Source: Erwinia tracheiphila (GTDB taxonomy: Bacteria; Pseudomonadota; Gammaproteobacteria; Enterobacterales; Enterobacteriaceae). From it: DNA of 64,000 nucleotides. Below are positions 37,184 to 44,559 of the stretch, piece after piece; position 1 is the stretch's first letter; each line of letters begins with the position of its first letter. Under the pieces are notes generated by a model. It made no database searches. It saw only the letters and a list, made by a program, of their open reading frames with translations, and had not been told where the DNA came from. A program made the translations under genes and the position numbers. The stretch covers positions 1,922,001-1,986,000 of the forward strand of contig NZ_CP089932.1 in the NCBI RefSeq assembly GCF_021365465.1, given 5' to 3'.

Positions 37184-37417
37184 GTGTACAAAGAAGATGC
37201 GATCAAATTCTTTGGTAGTAAAAGTAAGCTGGCGGCGGCTGCGAATGTAAGCAGGCCTTCAGTTACTCGTTGGGGGAAAATTATTCCCAAACTGCGTGCT
37301 ATGGAGTTGGCGGCCCTTACTAATGGCGCTTTGCAGTATGAGGCTGGTTTGTATGCAGCACAGGATAACGGAGGGACAGAAGAGGAACTGAATCATGAAA
37401 ATCAGTCCTCCGATTGA
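37184..37417 (+). CDS. Cro-like antirepressor (DicC-like)
   Basis: The gene uses a GTG start after GGAG and encodes 77 residues beginning (M)YKEDAIKFFGSKSKLAAAAN with the helix-turn-helix VSRPSVTRWGKIIPKLRA. This resembles DicC/Cro proteins that act on the same operators as the repressor. It is the first gene of the rightward operon and overlaps the next gene by 23 bases. Confidence 0.8.
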   Translation: MYKEDAIKFFGSKSKLAAAANVSRPSVTRWGKIIPKLRAMELAALTNGALQYEAGLYAAQDNGGTEEELNHENQSSD

Positions 37418-37883
37418 TGTTGTTGCATCCGAACTGGAAGCTTGGGCGCTTGAAGCTGGCTGGAAAGCGGTCGGGATGGCCATAGCGGATCAATATCACG
37501 CCGATGGTGGTGGCGATATTCTTCCGGCGGTCAATACCGGCGATGGGCTTAGAAATGCAATCCAGCGTGTTAAGCGGATTTTCAGGGGATTTGATGGCCC
37601 CCGTTATGCATCGCTAGCGGTCGAATTAAAGCCTATTGCGTTGTCCGTATTGCCTGCCGAACGGAGAGCCCGTATTGAGTCACCTCGGGATCCTGCGCTG
37701 TTGGCTACGGTCGCAGCAAAAGAAAGTATCGAGGCGGTAAATGCCGTTCATCTTCGCGCTGCGCCAGCCGTTGCACTGAAAGAAATTAACGAAGCGATAT
37801 CCGCGTTTTTGGCGATTAAATCGGTTATCGAACCGCTTTGCTGTGCCGATGCGCGGGAAGTATACCGGGGAAGTTATGCATAA
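37395..37883 (+). CDS. YdaT-like prophage toxin/regulator
   Basis: This 162-aa protein begins MKISPPIDVVASELEAWALE. The block DGLRNAIQRVKRIFRGFDGP and LPAERRARIE fits the YdaT_toxin family, found directly after cro in Rac-like prophages, where YdaT and YdaS affect growth and morphology. Assignment is from pattern and position; CII-like function is the alternative for this slot. Confidence 0.55.
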   Translation: MKISPPIDVVASELEAWALEAGWKAVGMAIADQYHADGGGDILPAVNTGDGLRNAIQRVKRIFRGFDGPRYASLAVELKPIALSVLPAERRARIESPRDPALLATVAAKESIEAVNAVHLRAAPAVALKEINEAISAFLAIKSVIEPLCCADAREVYRGSYA

Positions 37884-37889
37884 CCATAT

Positions 37890-38075
37890 TCAGGATTTAG
37901 CTGCTTCCTGTAGGCCAATTATCAAAAACTCCAGGTCGGTTTTATGTACTCGAATGGTGTTGAGGTTGTCATCTTCCATTGAGCCGTCACTTTGGGAAAT
38001 TTCGACAAAGCCTTCATCGTCGATTTCGATACTGATTTCATTACGTTGAGGCACGGTGAATGCAAATGCTCCCAT
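37890..38075 (-). CDS. Small prophage protein, antisense to early operon (61 aa)
   Basis: MGAFAFTVPQRNEISIEIDD is preceded by GGGAG at eight bases. The product is acidic with alternating hydrophobic residues, suggesting a beta-sheet fold. It is transcribed against the rightward operon, as are similar small genes in related prophages. No function known to me. Confidence 0.55.
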   Translation of the reverse strand: MGAFAFTVPQRNEISIEIDDEGFVEISQSDGSMEDDNLNTIRVHKTDLEFLIIGLQEAAKS

Positions 38076-38113
38076 GTGATAACTCCCTGAGAAAATTATG
38101 TTTTATGAAAATT

Positions 38114-38134
38114 CTTGGCATGTTCTTAGCCAAG
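38114..38134. other. Short hairpin ahead of replication genes
   Basis: TCTTGGC (38113-38119) and GCCAAGA (38129-38135) flank a nine-base loop directly before the ribosome-binding site of the replication gene. It could modulate translation or be a protein site; there is no T-tract. Confidence 0.35.
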
Positions 38135-38150
38135 AGACAAGGTGAAGTAT

Positions 38151-39056
38151 ATGGCAAACGCTATGCCTAAGACAAAGGCTAACAATGAGCCTTATCGCAA
38201 GGTAAAGATAACTATGTGGGATGACCCGAAATTTCGGGCGCTATCTCCATTGCCGCCAAGTGGGCAGAGTCTGTTTATTTACCTGCTAACTGGCCCCTTC
38301 ACGGGCATTATCCCCGGCCTGTTTAAGGCAGGTAGAGCTGCATTGGCCGAGGAGCTGGATTGGGATGTCGAAGCCTTCGACTTAGCCTTAGACGAAGCCA
38401 TAACTTTAGGCTTGGTGAAAGCCGACCTGCAAGCCAGAGTATTTTGGTTGCCGAATGCAGCTAAACACAACCCGCCCGGTTCGATAAACGTTGTGAAATC
38501 TTGGGCGAAAGCTTTCGAATATATACCTGAATGCTCCCTTAAATGGGAAGCATGGATTTCCCTTAAAGCCGCATGCTACGGGGTTTCCGAGGCTATGGGT
38601 AAGTCTTTCGATATGGCAATGCCTTTGCCTAAGGATAAGCCTACGCCTTTGCCATCAGGTATCCAGAAAGCAGTAAGCAGTAAACAGGTTTTAAAAGATC
38701 AAAACATATTGCCTGAAGCTGAAAAAAATCAGCATCAGGCAGCAGAAGAAATTTTTATATCGTTACCGCTTTCTGACGGAAAAAGTTTTTTCGATGTAAC
38801 CGAAAGTTATTTGCACGAGCAGGTGAATTTATATCCCGGTGTGAATATCGAGCAGGAGTTGCGAAATATGCGCGGCTGGTTGGATAGCAATCCTACCAAG
38901 CGAAAAACTCCGCGTGGAATTAAGCGATTTATCACTACGTGGCTGCAAAACAGCCAGGATAAACCGAGAGGCTGGCAGTCTGATAGACCTGCGCCAAGAG
39001 ACGTTAACCAGATTTCTCAGCCAAATAAAACCATCCCACCAGGCTTCAGGGGGTAG
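38151..39056 (+). CDS. Phage replication protein with DnaT-like C-terminus
   Basis: I use ATG 38151 (MANAMPKTKANNEPYRKVKI); the longer frame begins at GTG 38142. The N-terminal part has the winged-helix pattern YRKVKITMWDDPKFRALSPL typical of phage replication initiators. The C-terminus (ELRNMRGWLDSNPTKRKTPR, GIKRFITTWL) matches the DnaT-like domain used to recruit DnaB. It lies three bases upstream of the DnaC-like loader, as lambda O does with P. Confidence 0.8.
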   Translation: MANAMPKTKANNEPYRKVKITMWDDPKFRALSPLPPSGQSLFIYLLTGPFTGIIPGLFKAGRAALAEELDWDVEAFDLALDEAITLGLVKADLQARVFWLPNAAKHNPPGSINVVKSWAKAFEYIPECSLKWEAWISLKAACYGVSEAMGKSFDMAMPLPKDKPTPLPSGIQKAVSSKQVLKDQNILPEAEKNQHQAAEEIFISLPLSDGKSFFDVTESYLHEQVNLYPGVNIEQELRNMRGWLDSNPTKRKTPRGIKRFITTWLQNSQDKPRGWQSDRPAPRDVNQISQPNKTIPPGFRG

Positions 39057-39058
39057 GC

Positions 39059-39805
39059 ATGAAAAACATTTCGGCAGGTAGCGCACTGGAGCGGCTAAAA
39101 AAACTTATCCCGGCGGGTGTCCAGCCGAAGTTTTCCAACGCTGAAGAATGGCGACGCTGGCAGGACGAGGAAGGTCGCAAAAGGGCTGCTGAAGTTGACC
39201 GACTTAACCAGAAAGTTCGGGCCGATAAAATTCTCGGGCGTTCAGGGATCCAGAACCTGCACCGAAATTGCACGTTCAAAAATTACGAAGTGAAAGGTGA
39301 TGGCCAGCGCCATGCACTCAGTCTGGCGAAGAGCTATGCGATGAACTTTGGCAACGGCTTTACGAGCTTCGTGTTCAGCGGCAGCCCTGGTACCGGGAAA
39401 AACCATCTTGCAGCGGCGATAGGTAATTACCTGCTGGCACAAAACCGCTCTGTGCTCATTGTCACTGTAGCAGACCTGATGTTGCGCGTACGTGCTTGTT
39501 ATGACGGAGGGCAATCTGAGGCCGCGTTACTCGACGAATTGGATCGTGTAGACCTGCTGGTGCTGGATGAAGTCGGGATCCAGAAGGGTTCGCAGCACGA
39601 GAAAGTTTTGCTGAATCAAGTTGTGGATCGCCGCCTAGCTGCGATGAAGCCTGTCGGGGTACTAACCAACCTGAATTATGACGAGCTGGCTGCCACGCTG
39701 GGCGAGCGCGTCGTAGACCGTCTGAAGATGGACAAAGGCATGTGGGTGAATTTCGCGTGGGAGAGCTACCGCAACAAAGTAACTCACCTGCGCTTAGTAA
39801 AATAA
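39059..39805 (+). CDS. DnaC-like helicase loader ATPase
   Basis: This 248-aa AAA+ protein has Walker A SGSPGTGKNHLAAAIG (note Asn in place of the usual Thr after GK), Walker B LLVLDEVGIQ, sensor LTNLNYDEL and box VVDRLKM, closely following DnaC. It would load host DnaB on the prophage origin. The Walker A substitution (GTGKNH against GTGKTH or GTGKNH in DnaC itself) is within family variation. Confidence 0.88.
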   Translation: MKNISAGSALERLKKLIPAGVQPKFSNAEEWRRWQDEEGRKRAAEVDRLNQKVRADKILGRSGIQNLHRNCTFKNYEVKGDGQRHALSLAKSYAMNFGNGFTSFVFSGSPGTGKNHLAAAIGNYLLAQNRSVLIVTVADLMLRVRACYDGGQSEAALLDELDRVDLLVLDEVGIQKGSQHEKVLLNQVVDRRLAAMKPVGVLTNLNYDELAATLGERVVDRLKMDKGMWVNFAWESYRNKVTHLRLVK

Positions 39806-39824
39806 ATTGAGGAAATATAGATAG

Positions 39825-40649
39825 ATGGCTAATTCTTTTAAAAAAATGACCACCTCCGGTGCAATCAAGCGCCTGCATTCCGGCATGTTTATTCGTCTGG
39901 AAGATATTCACGTCAAAGACGGCTTCAACAAGCGTGAGAACGACGAACGGACGCAGCAGGCCGATGATGAGCTGTTTGAGTTTCTCGCCGCTGGTGGCCG
40001 CGTACCTGCGCTGGAGGTGATCCCGCGTGATGAGGGCGGTGTATGGATTGTTGAGGGCCATCGCCGCAGCAGGTGCTACCAGCGGTGCCGTGATGCGGGG
40101 AAACCGGTTGAGTTTATCAGCATCGTACCGTTCGAGGGGAACGACGTTGACCGCGTAGCGCGGATCATGACATCGAATAGCCAATTGCCGCTGACTGCAA
40201 TTGAACAGGCCGCTGTTGTGAAAGAATTGGCTGCGTTCAACCTGACGAAACAGGAAATAGCCCAGAAGGTGCATAAATCAGTAGCAACCATCGAGAAGCT
40301 ATTAACGCTGGCGATGGCTAATCACGATGTTCAGCAGAGCGTGAAAGCCGGAGCAGTATCTGTGGATGTTGCCGTTGACCGTGTGAAAGAGCACGGAGAA
40401 AAAGCGGGTGAAGTACTGGAACAGGATAAAGCCATTGCCGCCGCAGCCGGAAAGAAAAAAGTTACCCGCAGCATCATCGCGCCCGAAATCAGTGTCAAGA
40501 AGGCTCGCCGGGCTGTTGAGCTATTGGCACTTGCGCTGATCAGTGACGATGGTGTGATCAAACTCGATGGGTTAGCGCTTGCCGAAGTCCTGGAAATAAT
40601 CGACGAACAGAAAAAAATTGCTGCCGACCGAAGCAGGCTTGCTGCTTAA
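39825..40649 (+). CDS. ParB/Srx-domain protein
   Basis: The 274-aa protein has an N-terminal ParB-like nuclease fold (GGVWIVEGHRRSRCYQRC contains the GxRR-type box) and a helix-turn-helix (NLTKQEIAQKVHKSVATIEK). ParB-like proteins in replication operons of lambdoid prophages are of unknown role; DNA binding or CTP-dependent clamp formation is possible. No ParA partner is present. Confidence 0.8.
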   Translation: MANSFKKMTTSGAIKRLHSGMFIRLEDIHVKDGFNKRENDERTQQADDELFEFLAAGGRVPALEVIPRDEGGVWIVEGHRRSRCYQRCRDAGKPVEFISIVPFEGNDVDRVARIMTSNSQLPLTAIEQAAVVKELAAFNLTKQEIAQKVHKSVATIEKLLTLAMANHDVQQSVKAGAVSVDVAVDRVKEHGEKAGEVLEQDKAIAAAAGKKKVTRSIIAPEISVKKARRAVELLALALISDDGVIKLDGLALAEVLEIIDEQKKIAADRSRLAA

Positions 40650-40696
40650 ACGAGCATCGGATTACCGTTCATTACTATTGGTCATAAGAGGTTTAC

Positions 40697-40939
40697 GTGA
40701 AAAATTCTTTATCTGATCTGAATAACCACCTGTTTGCACAGATGGAACGCCTGAGCGACGAGTCGCTTACTGGAGATAAGCTACAAGAGGAAATCAACCG
40801 CGCCAAAGCTGTGACGGGTATTTCCACACAAATTATCAGTAATGCCCGTCTGGTGCTCGATGCTGAAGAGTATAGCCGCGGGCTGAAGCCGGGCGATACT
40901 CCTGAAGTCCTGAGAGTGGGTAAATCACATGGCGCATAA
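40697..40939 (+). CDS. Prophage protein of unknown function (80 aa)
   Basis: MKNSLSDLNNHLFAQMERLS begins a helical protein with LQEEINRAKAVTGISTQIIS. The family commonly lies just before HNH endonuclease genes in Rac-like prophages. It overlaps the next gene by 11 bases. Confidence 0.7.
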   Translation: MKNSLSDLNNHLFAQMERLSDESLTGDKLQEEINRAKAVTGISTQIISNARLVLDAEEYSRGLKPGDTPEVLRVGKSHGA

Positions 40940-41528
40940 ATATAGCGAGATCGAACTGAACTGGGTTAAATGGCACGCTGCGCTGGAACGGCAGGAGCTT
41001 GCCGATAAATTTAACGAACGCTTTGGTACCGAGCTAACTGCCGGGCAGCTTAGTTCCCTCAGGAAACGCAAAGGCTGGTTGACAGGCCGTGATGGTCGAT
41101 TCAAAAAAGGCCAGGCCAAAGTACCAGGCTCTGGCGCCAAAACACCGAATGCGACATCGTTCAAAAAAGGTAACCGCCCGGCGAACTATGTCCCCGTGGG
41201 TACCGAGATCACAGATGGCGATGGTTATCGGCGCGTGAAGGTTGGCGACCCCAACGAGTGGGAATTTGTCCATCTTCGCGTATGGGAGCAACACAATGGA
41301 CCAATCCCGCCAGGAATGGTAATTCGCTTTCTCGATGGTGACAGACAGAATCTTGATCCTGCCAATCTGGTGAAAGTCAGCAAGGCCGAGCACATACACC
41401 TGAATCGCCGGGAATACAACGCGGCACCGGCTGATGTCAAACCAGTGTTGTTTAATCTATCTAAGCTGGAGGTAAAACTCTTTGAGGTTCAGCGGAATGG
41501 CGATCCAAAAGAAAAAGCCCCGAGCTGA
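40929..41528 (+). CDS. HNH endonuclease (homing-type)
   Basis: The 199-aa protein has an N-terminal helix-turn-helix-like region and the HNH_3-type core HLRVWEQHNGPIPPGMVIRF, then LDGDRQNLDPANLVKVSKAE, with H, N and H in order. It may be a phage-encoded nicking or homing enzyme. It is the last gene of the replication operon, followed by a strong terminator. Confidence 0.8.
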   Translation: MAHKYSEIELNWVKWHAALERQELADKFNERFGTELTAGQLSSLRKRKGWLTGRDGRFKKGQAKVPGSGAKTPNATSFKKGNRPANYVPVGTEITDGDGYRRVKVGDPNEWEFVHLRVWEQHNGPIPPGMVIRFLDGDRQNLDPANLVKVSKAEHIHLNRREYNAAPADVKPVLFNLSKLEVKLFEVQRNGDPKEKAPS

Positions 41529-41607
41529 TGAATCAACCCGAGGCCTCTCGTATGCTCGACACATGCTAGGATAGCCTCTCATAGCTGGAAAGGTCAATCG
41601 CACATAC

Positions 41608-41640
41608 AAAAAACCCCGGGTTGGTAGCCCGAGGTTTTTT
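41608..41640 (+). terminator. Rho-independent terminator after HNH gene
   Basis: AAAAAACC-CGGG pairs with CCCG-GGTTTTTT around the TTGGTAG loop, giving a long stem flanked by A and T runs; it can act in both directions. Confidence 0.85.
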
Positions 41641-41699
41641 GATGGTTTCAGCTAAGTTGTTCAACAACCGCTTCCAACCGCTTACAGATGCTTATCTAA

Positions 41700-41717
41700 G
41701 CAAGCAATCTCCAACGA
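41700..41717 (+). repeat. 18-bp direct repeat, copy 1 (GCAAGCAATCTCCAACGA)
   Basis: The same 18 bases recur at 41888-41905, with 170 bases between. Both lie in the 450-bp untranslated stretch before the hydrophobic peptide gene, suggesting a regulatory leader or an encoded RNA. Confidence 0.85.
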
Positions 41718-41756
41718 GGTTAGGATTACCTAATATCAGGGAGATTTCAAGAAATA

Positions 41757-41772
41757 ATTAGCTTTTGCTAAC
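41757..41772. promoter_or_regulatory. Isolated repressor-type operator
   Basis: ATTAGCTTTTGCTAAC fits the GTTAGC-N4-GCTAAC pattern of the immunity-region operators (15 of the 16 positions counting only the palindromic ends as constrained, with A for the first G). It lies 4.6 kb from the repressor gene, upstream of the hydrophobic peptide. Confidence 0.5.
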
Positions 41773-41887
41773 TGCCTGCATAATGTAGAATCTAACCCGT
41801 TGAAGTTATTGCCCCAAACTCAGGATTAGCGGACAGTTTTTCCCCGCTGAAACAGGTGGTGCTGTCAGGGTTCTAACCTGGGAAGCG

Positions 41888-41905
41888 GCAAGCAATCTCC
41901 AACGA
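41888..41905 (+). repeat. 18-bp direct repeat, copy 2
   Basis: Exact copy of 41700-41717, 70 bases before the start codon of the small hydrophobic peptide. Confidence 0.85.
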
Positions 41906-41975
41906 TAGCATGGTTTGGCTCGGGGAAATTTAAGGGCCAGTCAATCCTGCCAATTCCTTACGTAAGGAAAAACGG

Positions 41976-42056
41976 ATGATAACGATCCTGACCATCATCA
42001 AACTGGTCATCGAAATCATCGTCGCAGTGATGCGACTGATCACCGAGACAAAATAA
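41976..42056 (+). CDS. 26-aa hydrophobic peptide, candidate type I toxin
   Basis: AAGGA sits about seven bases before ATG 41976. The peptide starts MITILTIIKLVIEIIVAVMR and ends in a polar tail. It is a single amphipathic membrane helix with charged residues spaced on one face, like TisB, DinQ or Ibs-type toxins, none of which it matches directly. The long upstream untranslated region with an exact repeat, an operator-like palindrome and a hairpin after the stop resemble type I toxin loci. No antisense RNA can be defined by eye, and chance translation of a non-coding stretch is the alternative. Confidence 0.45.
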   Translation: MITILTIIKLVIEIIVAVMRLITETK

Positions 42057-42075
42057 TCGGTGAAACGTAGCTAAG

Positions 42076-42104
42076 GCGCGGTGGTCACCAGCTACCGCGT
42101 CTTT
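42076..42104 (+). terminator. Terminator-like hairpin after hydrophobic peptide
   Basis: CGCGGT (42077-42082) pairs with ACCGCG (42094-42099) around an 11-base loop, followed by TCTTTAAT. The T-tract is modest. Confidence 0.5.
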
Positions 42105-42232
42105 AATAACCTCCAGCATTCATTCCCGTCTTTTCCTGCCGTTCACCTACTTTCAATAAAGCCATTGCTTGAAAAACACTCAATCAATTGATTTTTATCG
42201 ATATGATCAAAAATAACGCGATAGACACTGGA

Positions 42233-42252
42233 GAATTGCACTGGTTTTATAT
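42233..42252. promoter_or_regulatory. LexA-like SOS box split by the ISL3 element (left part; remainder at 43576-43581)
   Basis: Removing the IS and one duplication joins CACTGG-TTTTATAT to ACAGTA, giving CACTGGTTTTATATACAGTA. This matches the E. coli LexA consensus TACTGTATATATATACAGTA at 16 of 20 positions, including CTG and CAG arms. The box would have controlled the rightward gene at 43705 or a now distant leftward gene. Confidence 0.6.
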
Positions 42253-43567
42253 GGGACTTCCCCGATCATGGTGGGAGACTCAGAACGCCATGTTCAGCTT
42301 CCCGTAGTGGAACATTACGCCCAGCTTGAACCGTTCTTTATTCCTGAAGCCCCGTGACTTGATCCTCAGCAACCGTATTTTACTGTTCAGAGACTCCGCA
42401 TTGCCGTTCGATACCCGGTTTTTCATCGCATTCAGAATGCCGTAAAGCCGCTTTGCCACCATGCGGGCAATGCTGACCATGAGTGGTATGCCGGTGTCTT
42501 TAGCCATCGCCATCCATTCCTGCCACAACTTACGGCTATGGTCGTCATAGCGGCGGTGCCACAGATCGCGGGCAAGCTCTTTCATTACCCAGCACTGGTT
42601 CGTTTGCGGTAACACCAGCCGGGCAACTTCTAACCTCTCAGCGCGGCGCCCAAAGCGATTTTGTTTGCTGTAAAACCATAAGTAGCGTGAGCGGTGGGCG
42701 TCTTTCCTGTCTGACGACGGGATCTGTTTCATCTCAGCCTGACGGGTTTTATCAACGATGGCGCACAACATTTTTGCCACATGGAAGTGATCGAAGGCGA
42801 TTTTATCCACGGCATTGGGGAGATGGATGCGTGCAGCACTGATATAGGCCGTGTTCATGTCCATAGACAGCGTTTTTATCTCTTCAAGCTGGTGATCTCT
42901 CAGGCTACGCAGATAACTGGCAAGACTTTCTACACCGCGATCGTCGGTCAGTTGCAAAGCGCGTCCCTGCCTGTCAGAGATAACGGTGACGTACTGGTGT
43001 CCTTTTTTGAACCCGACTTCATCCACGCAGAGATGACGGGCCGATAAGGGTTGTTTTATCCGGGCCAGGCCTCGTTTTACTGCGCGCATCATGATGCCGT
43101 CCACGGCATTCCAACTGAGTTTGAGCTGCTTTCTGACAGCATCCACGGTGCTAATTTTCAGCCATGAAAGAACAAAGGCTTCGAACAACAGGGTGTAGCG
43201 GCTGCCTGGCCCCGCCCACGGAACCGGCAGTGTCTGGCAACCGTGCTCGGGGCAGTCAATGCGGGGTACATCAGCTTCAACCAGCGTGGTGAATTGACAG
43301 GTATCGAGGTGACGCCATTTGCGACGCCGGTGGTCATGTATGGGGCAGGATTTACCGCATGTTGGACAGGTCAGTTGAGTGTGCCCGACAATGCCGACAA
43401 TCACAGTCACTGAACCAGATTTTTCATCAAGAGAAAGGGATTTTACCTGCCACGGTGCGGACAGGTTAAGGATATGGGCATAGAGGGACTTTTCGTCCAT
43501 GGCAGACTCCTCAGAAAATCAAGACTGCCATCATAATGCCCTTAGCCACCACAACAGGGGAAGACCC
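42253..43567 (-). mobile_element. ISL3-family insertion sequence (1315 bp)
   Basis: Terminal repeats are GGGACTTCCCCGATCATGG from 42253 and GGGTCTTCCCCTGTTGTGG read leftward from 43567. An exact 8-bp duplication, TTTTATAT, flanks both ends (42245-42252 and 43568-43575), as expected of ISL3 elements. The preserved duplication shows simple insertion with no later rearrangement. The target was a LexA-like box. Confidence 0.92.
42280..43500 (-). CDS. ISL3-family transposase
   Basis: The 406-aa protein has an N-terminal zinc-finger (LTCPTCGKSCPIHDHRRRKW, then DCPEHGC), the helix-turn-helix, and the DDE domain with LCVDEVGFKKGHQYVTVISD, FDHFHVAKMLCAIVDKTRQ and NGNAESLNSKIRLLRIKSRG (catalytic Glu region). 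It is full length and uninterrupted. Confidence 0.92.
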   Translation of the reverse strand: MDEKSLYAHILNLSAPWQVKSLSLDEKSGSVTVIVGIVGHTQLTCPTCGKSCPIHDHRRRKWRHLDTCQFTTLVEADVPRIDCPEHGCQTLPVPWAGPGSRYTLLFEAFVLSWLKISTVDAVRKQLKLSWNAVDGIMMRAVKRGLARIKQPLSARHLCVDEVGFKKGHQYVTVISDRQGRALQLTDDRGVESLASYLRSLRDHQLEEIKTLSMDMNTAYISAARIHLPNAVDKIAFDHFHVAKMLCAIVDKTRQAEMKQIPSSDRKDAHRSRYLWFYSKQNRFGRRAERLEVARLVLPQTNQCWVMKELARDLWHRRYDDHSRKLWQEWMAMAKDTGIPLMVSIARMVAKRLYGILNAMKNRVSNGNAESLNSKIRLLRIKSRGFRNKERFKLGVMFHYGKLNMAF

Positions 43568-43590
43568 TTTTATATACAGTATATTAATGC

Positions 43591-43632
43591 CACTTATCTC
43601 AAACAGCTCTGACATGTTGATTGAGATAAGTG
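43591..43632. other. 12-bp perfect inverted repeat
   Basis: CACTTATCTCAA (43591-43602) and TTGAGATAAGTG (43621-43632) are exact complements with an 18-base loop, between the disrupted SOS box and the 43705 gene. No T-tract follows. It may be a protein-binding site or leader hairpin. Confidence 0.55.
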
Positions 43633-43704
43633 TATGCATCGGCTTAACTATCGGGACGCGCGAAGGAAAGTAAAGGATTCCCAAAAACATGCTGGAGCAA
43701 AGTG

Positions 43705-43902
43705 ATGATCATACCTGACCACTTAATTCGTGGCCTGAACAACAGCACAAGACCTGTTGTGCTTTACAGGAACGAATACGGCGATGTTGTTTATGGCTTT
43801 GTGCTGCGCCCTGATGAATTTGTAACCAGTGTGCAGCAGATGGCTGAAGCGCGGAAAACTGCCGGAATATCGGCTGTTGATGATGCTGATAATCCACTAT
43901 AA
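43705..43902 (+). CDS. Small prophage protein under a former SOS box (65 aa)
   Basis: ATG 43705 (MIIPDHLIRGLNNSTRPVVL) follows GGAG at seven bases; the frame also has a GTG one codon earlier. The product has a beta-strand N-terminal half (YRNEYGDVVYGFVLRPDEF) and a helical C-terminus. No family recognised; position suggests a damage-inducible accessory gene. Confidence 0.55.
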   Translation: MIIPDHLIRGLNNSTRPVVLYRNEYGDVVYGFVLRPDEFVTSVQQMAEARKTAGISAVDDADNPL

Positions 43903-43959
43903 TCTATACACAGGTCTGAACAACCTGCTGAGAAAACACTGTGTCACCGGAGAAAACCG

Positions 43960-44559
43960 ATGGCACAGATCCAACTACAAAAAGTTAGCCCCGAAACCCT
44001 GACCCCGGCAACACCCGAGGCCAGCGAATTTCTGCAACGCATCAAAATCGGTGAGTGGATCCACGCCGACTTTAAGCGTGTCCGCAACTACCAGTTTCAC
44101 AAACGCTTTTTCAAGCTCCTTCAACTTGGCTTTGATTACTGGACGCCTACCGGCGGCGCTATTCTTCCAGAAGAGCAAAAACTGGTTAACGGCTTCGTCG
44201 ATTTTCTTTGCCGGCAGGTGGGCCAGCAACATAGTGTTGCGCTTTCCGACGCCGCAGAGCAGTACCTTGCCGATGCCGCACACACGCGAACGCGTGACAT
44301 TGCCCTGCTTAAATCCTTCGAAGCTTACCGTGAATGGGTGACCATTCAGGCCGGTTATTACACCGAGCACATTTATCCTGATGGCAGCCGCAACCGTCGG
44401 GCAAAGTCGATTTCCTTTGCCAAAATGGACGAGATTGAATTCCAGCAATTCTATAAATCAACACTAAATGTGCTCTGGAACTGGATCCTGTTCCGTAAAT
44501 TTTCATCACCAGCCGAAGTCGAAAACGTTGCTGCTCAGTTACTGGAGTATGCCGCGTGA
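43960..44559 (+). CDS. DUF1367 phage protein, copy A
   Basis: The 199-aa protein has the family pattern FLQRIKIGEWIHADFKRVRN, FHKRFFKLLQLGFDYWTPTG and KSFEAYREWVTIQAGYY. DUF1367 proteins occupy the nin region of lambdoid phages, often in place of ninB, and their function is unknown. It overlaps the next gene by four bases. Confidence 0.85.
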   Translation: MAQIQLQKVSPETLTPATPEASEFLQRIKIGEWIHADFKRVRNYQFHKRFFKLLQLGFDYWTPTGGAILPEEQKLVNGFVDFLCRQVGQQHSVALSDAAEQYLADAAHTRTRDIALLKSFEAYREWVTIQAGYYTEHIYPDGSRNRRAKSISFAKMDEIEFQQFYKSTLNVLWNWILFRKFSSPAEVENVAAQLLEYAA

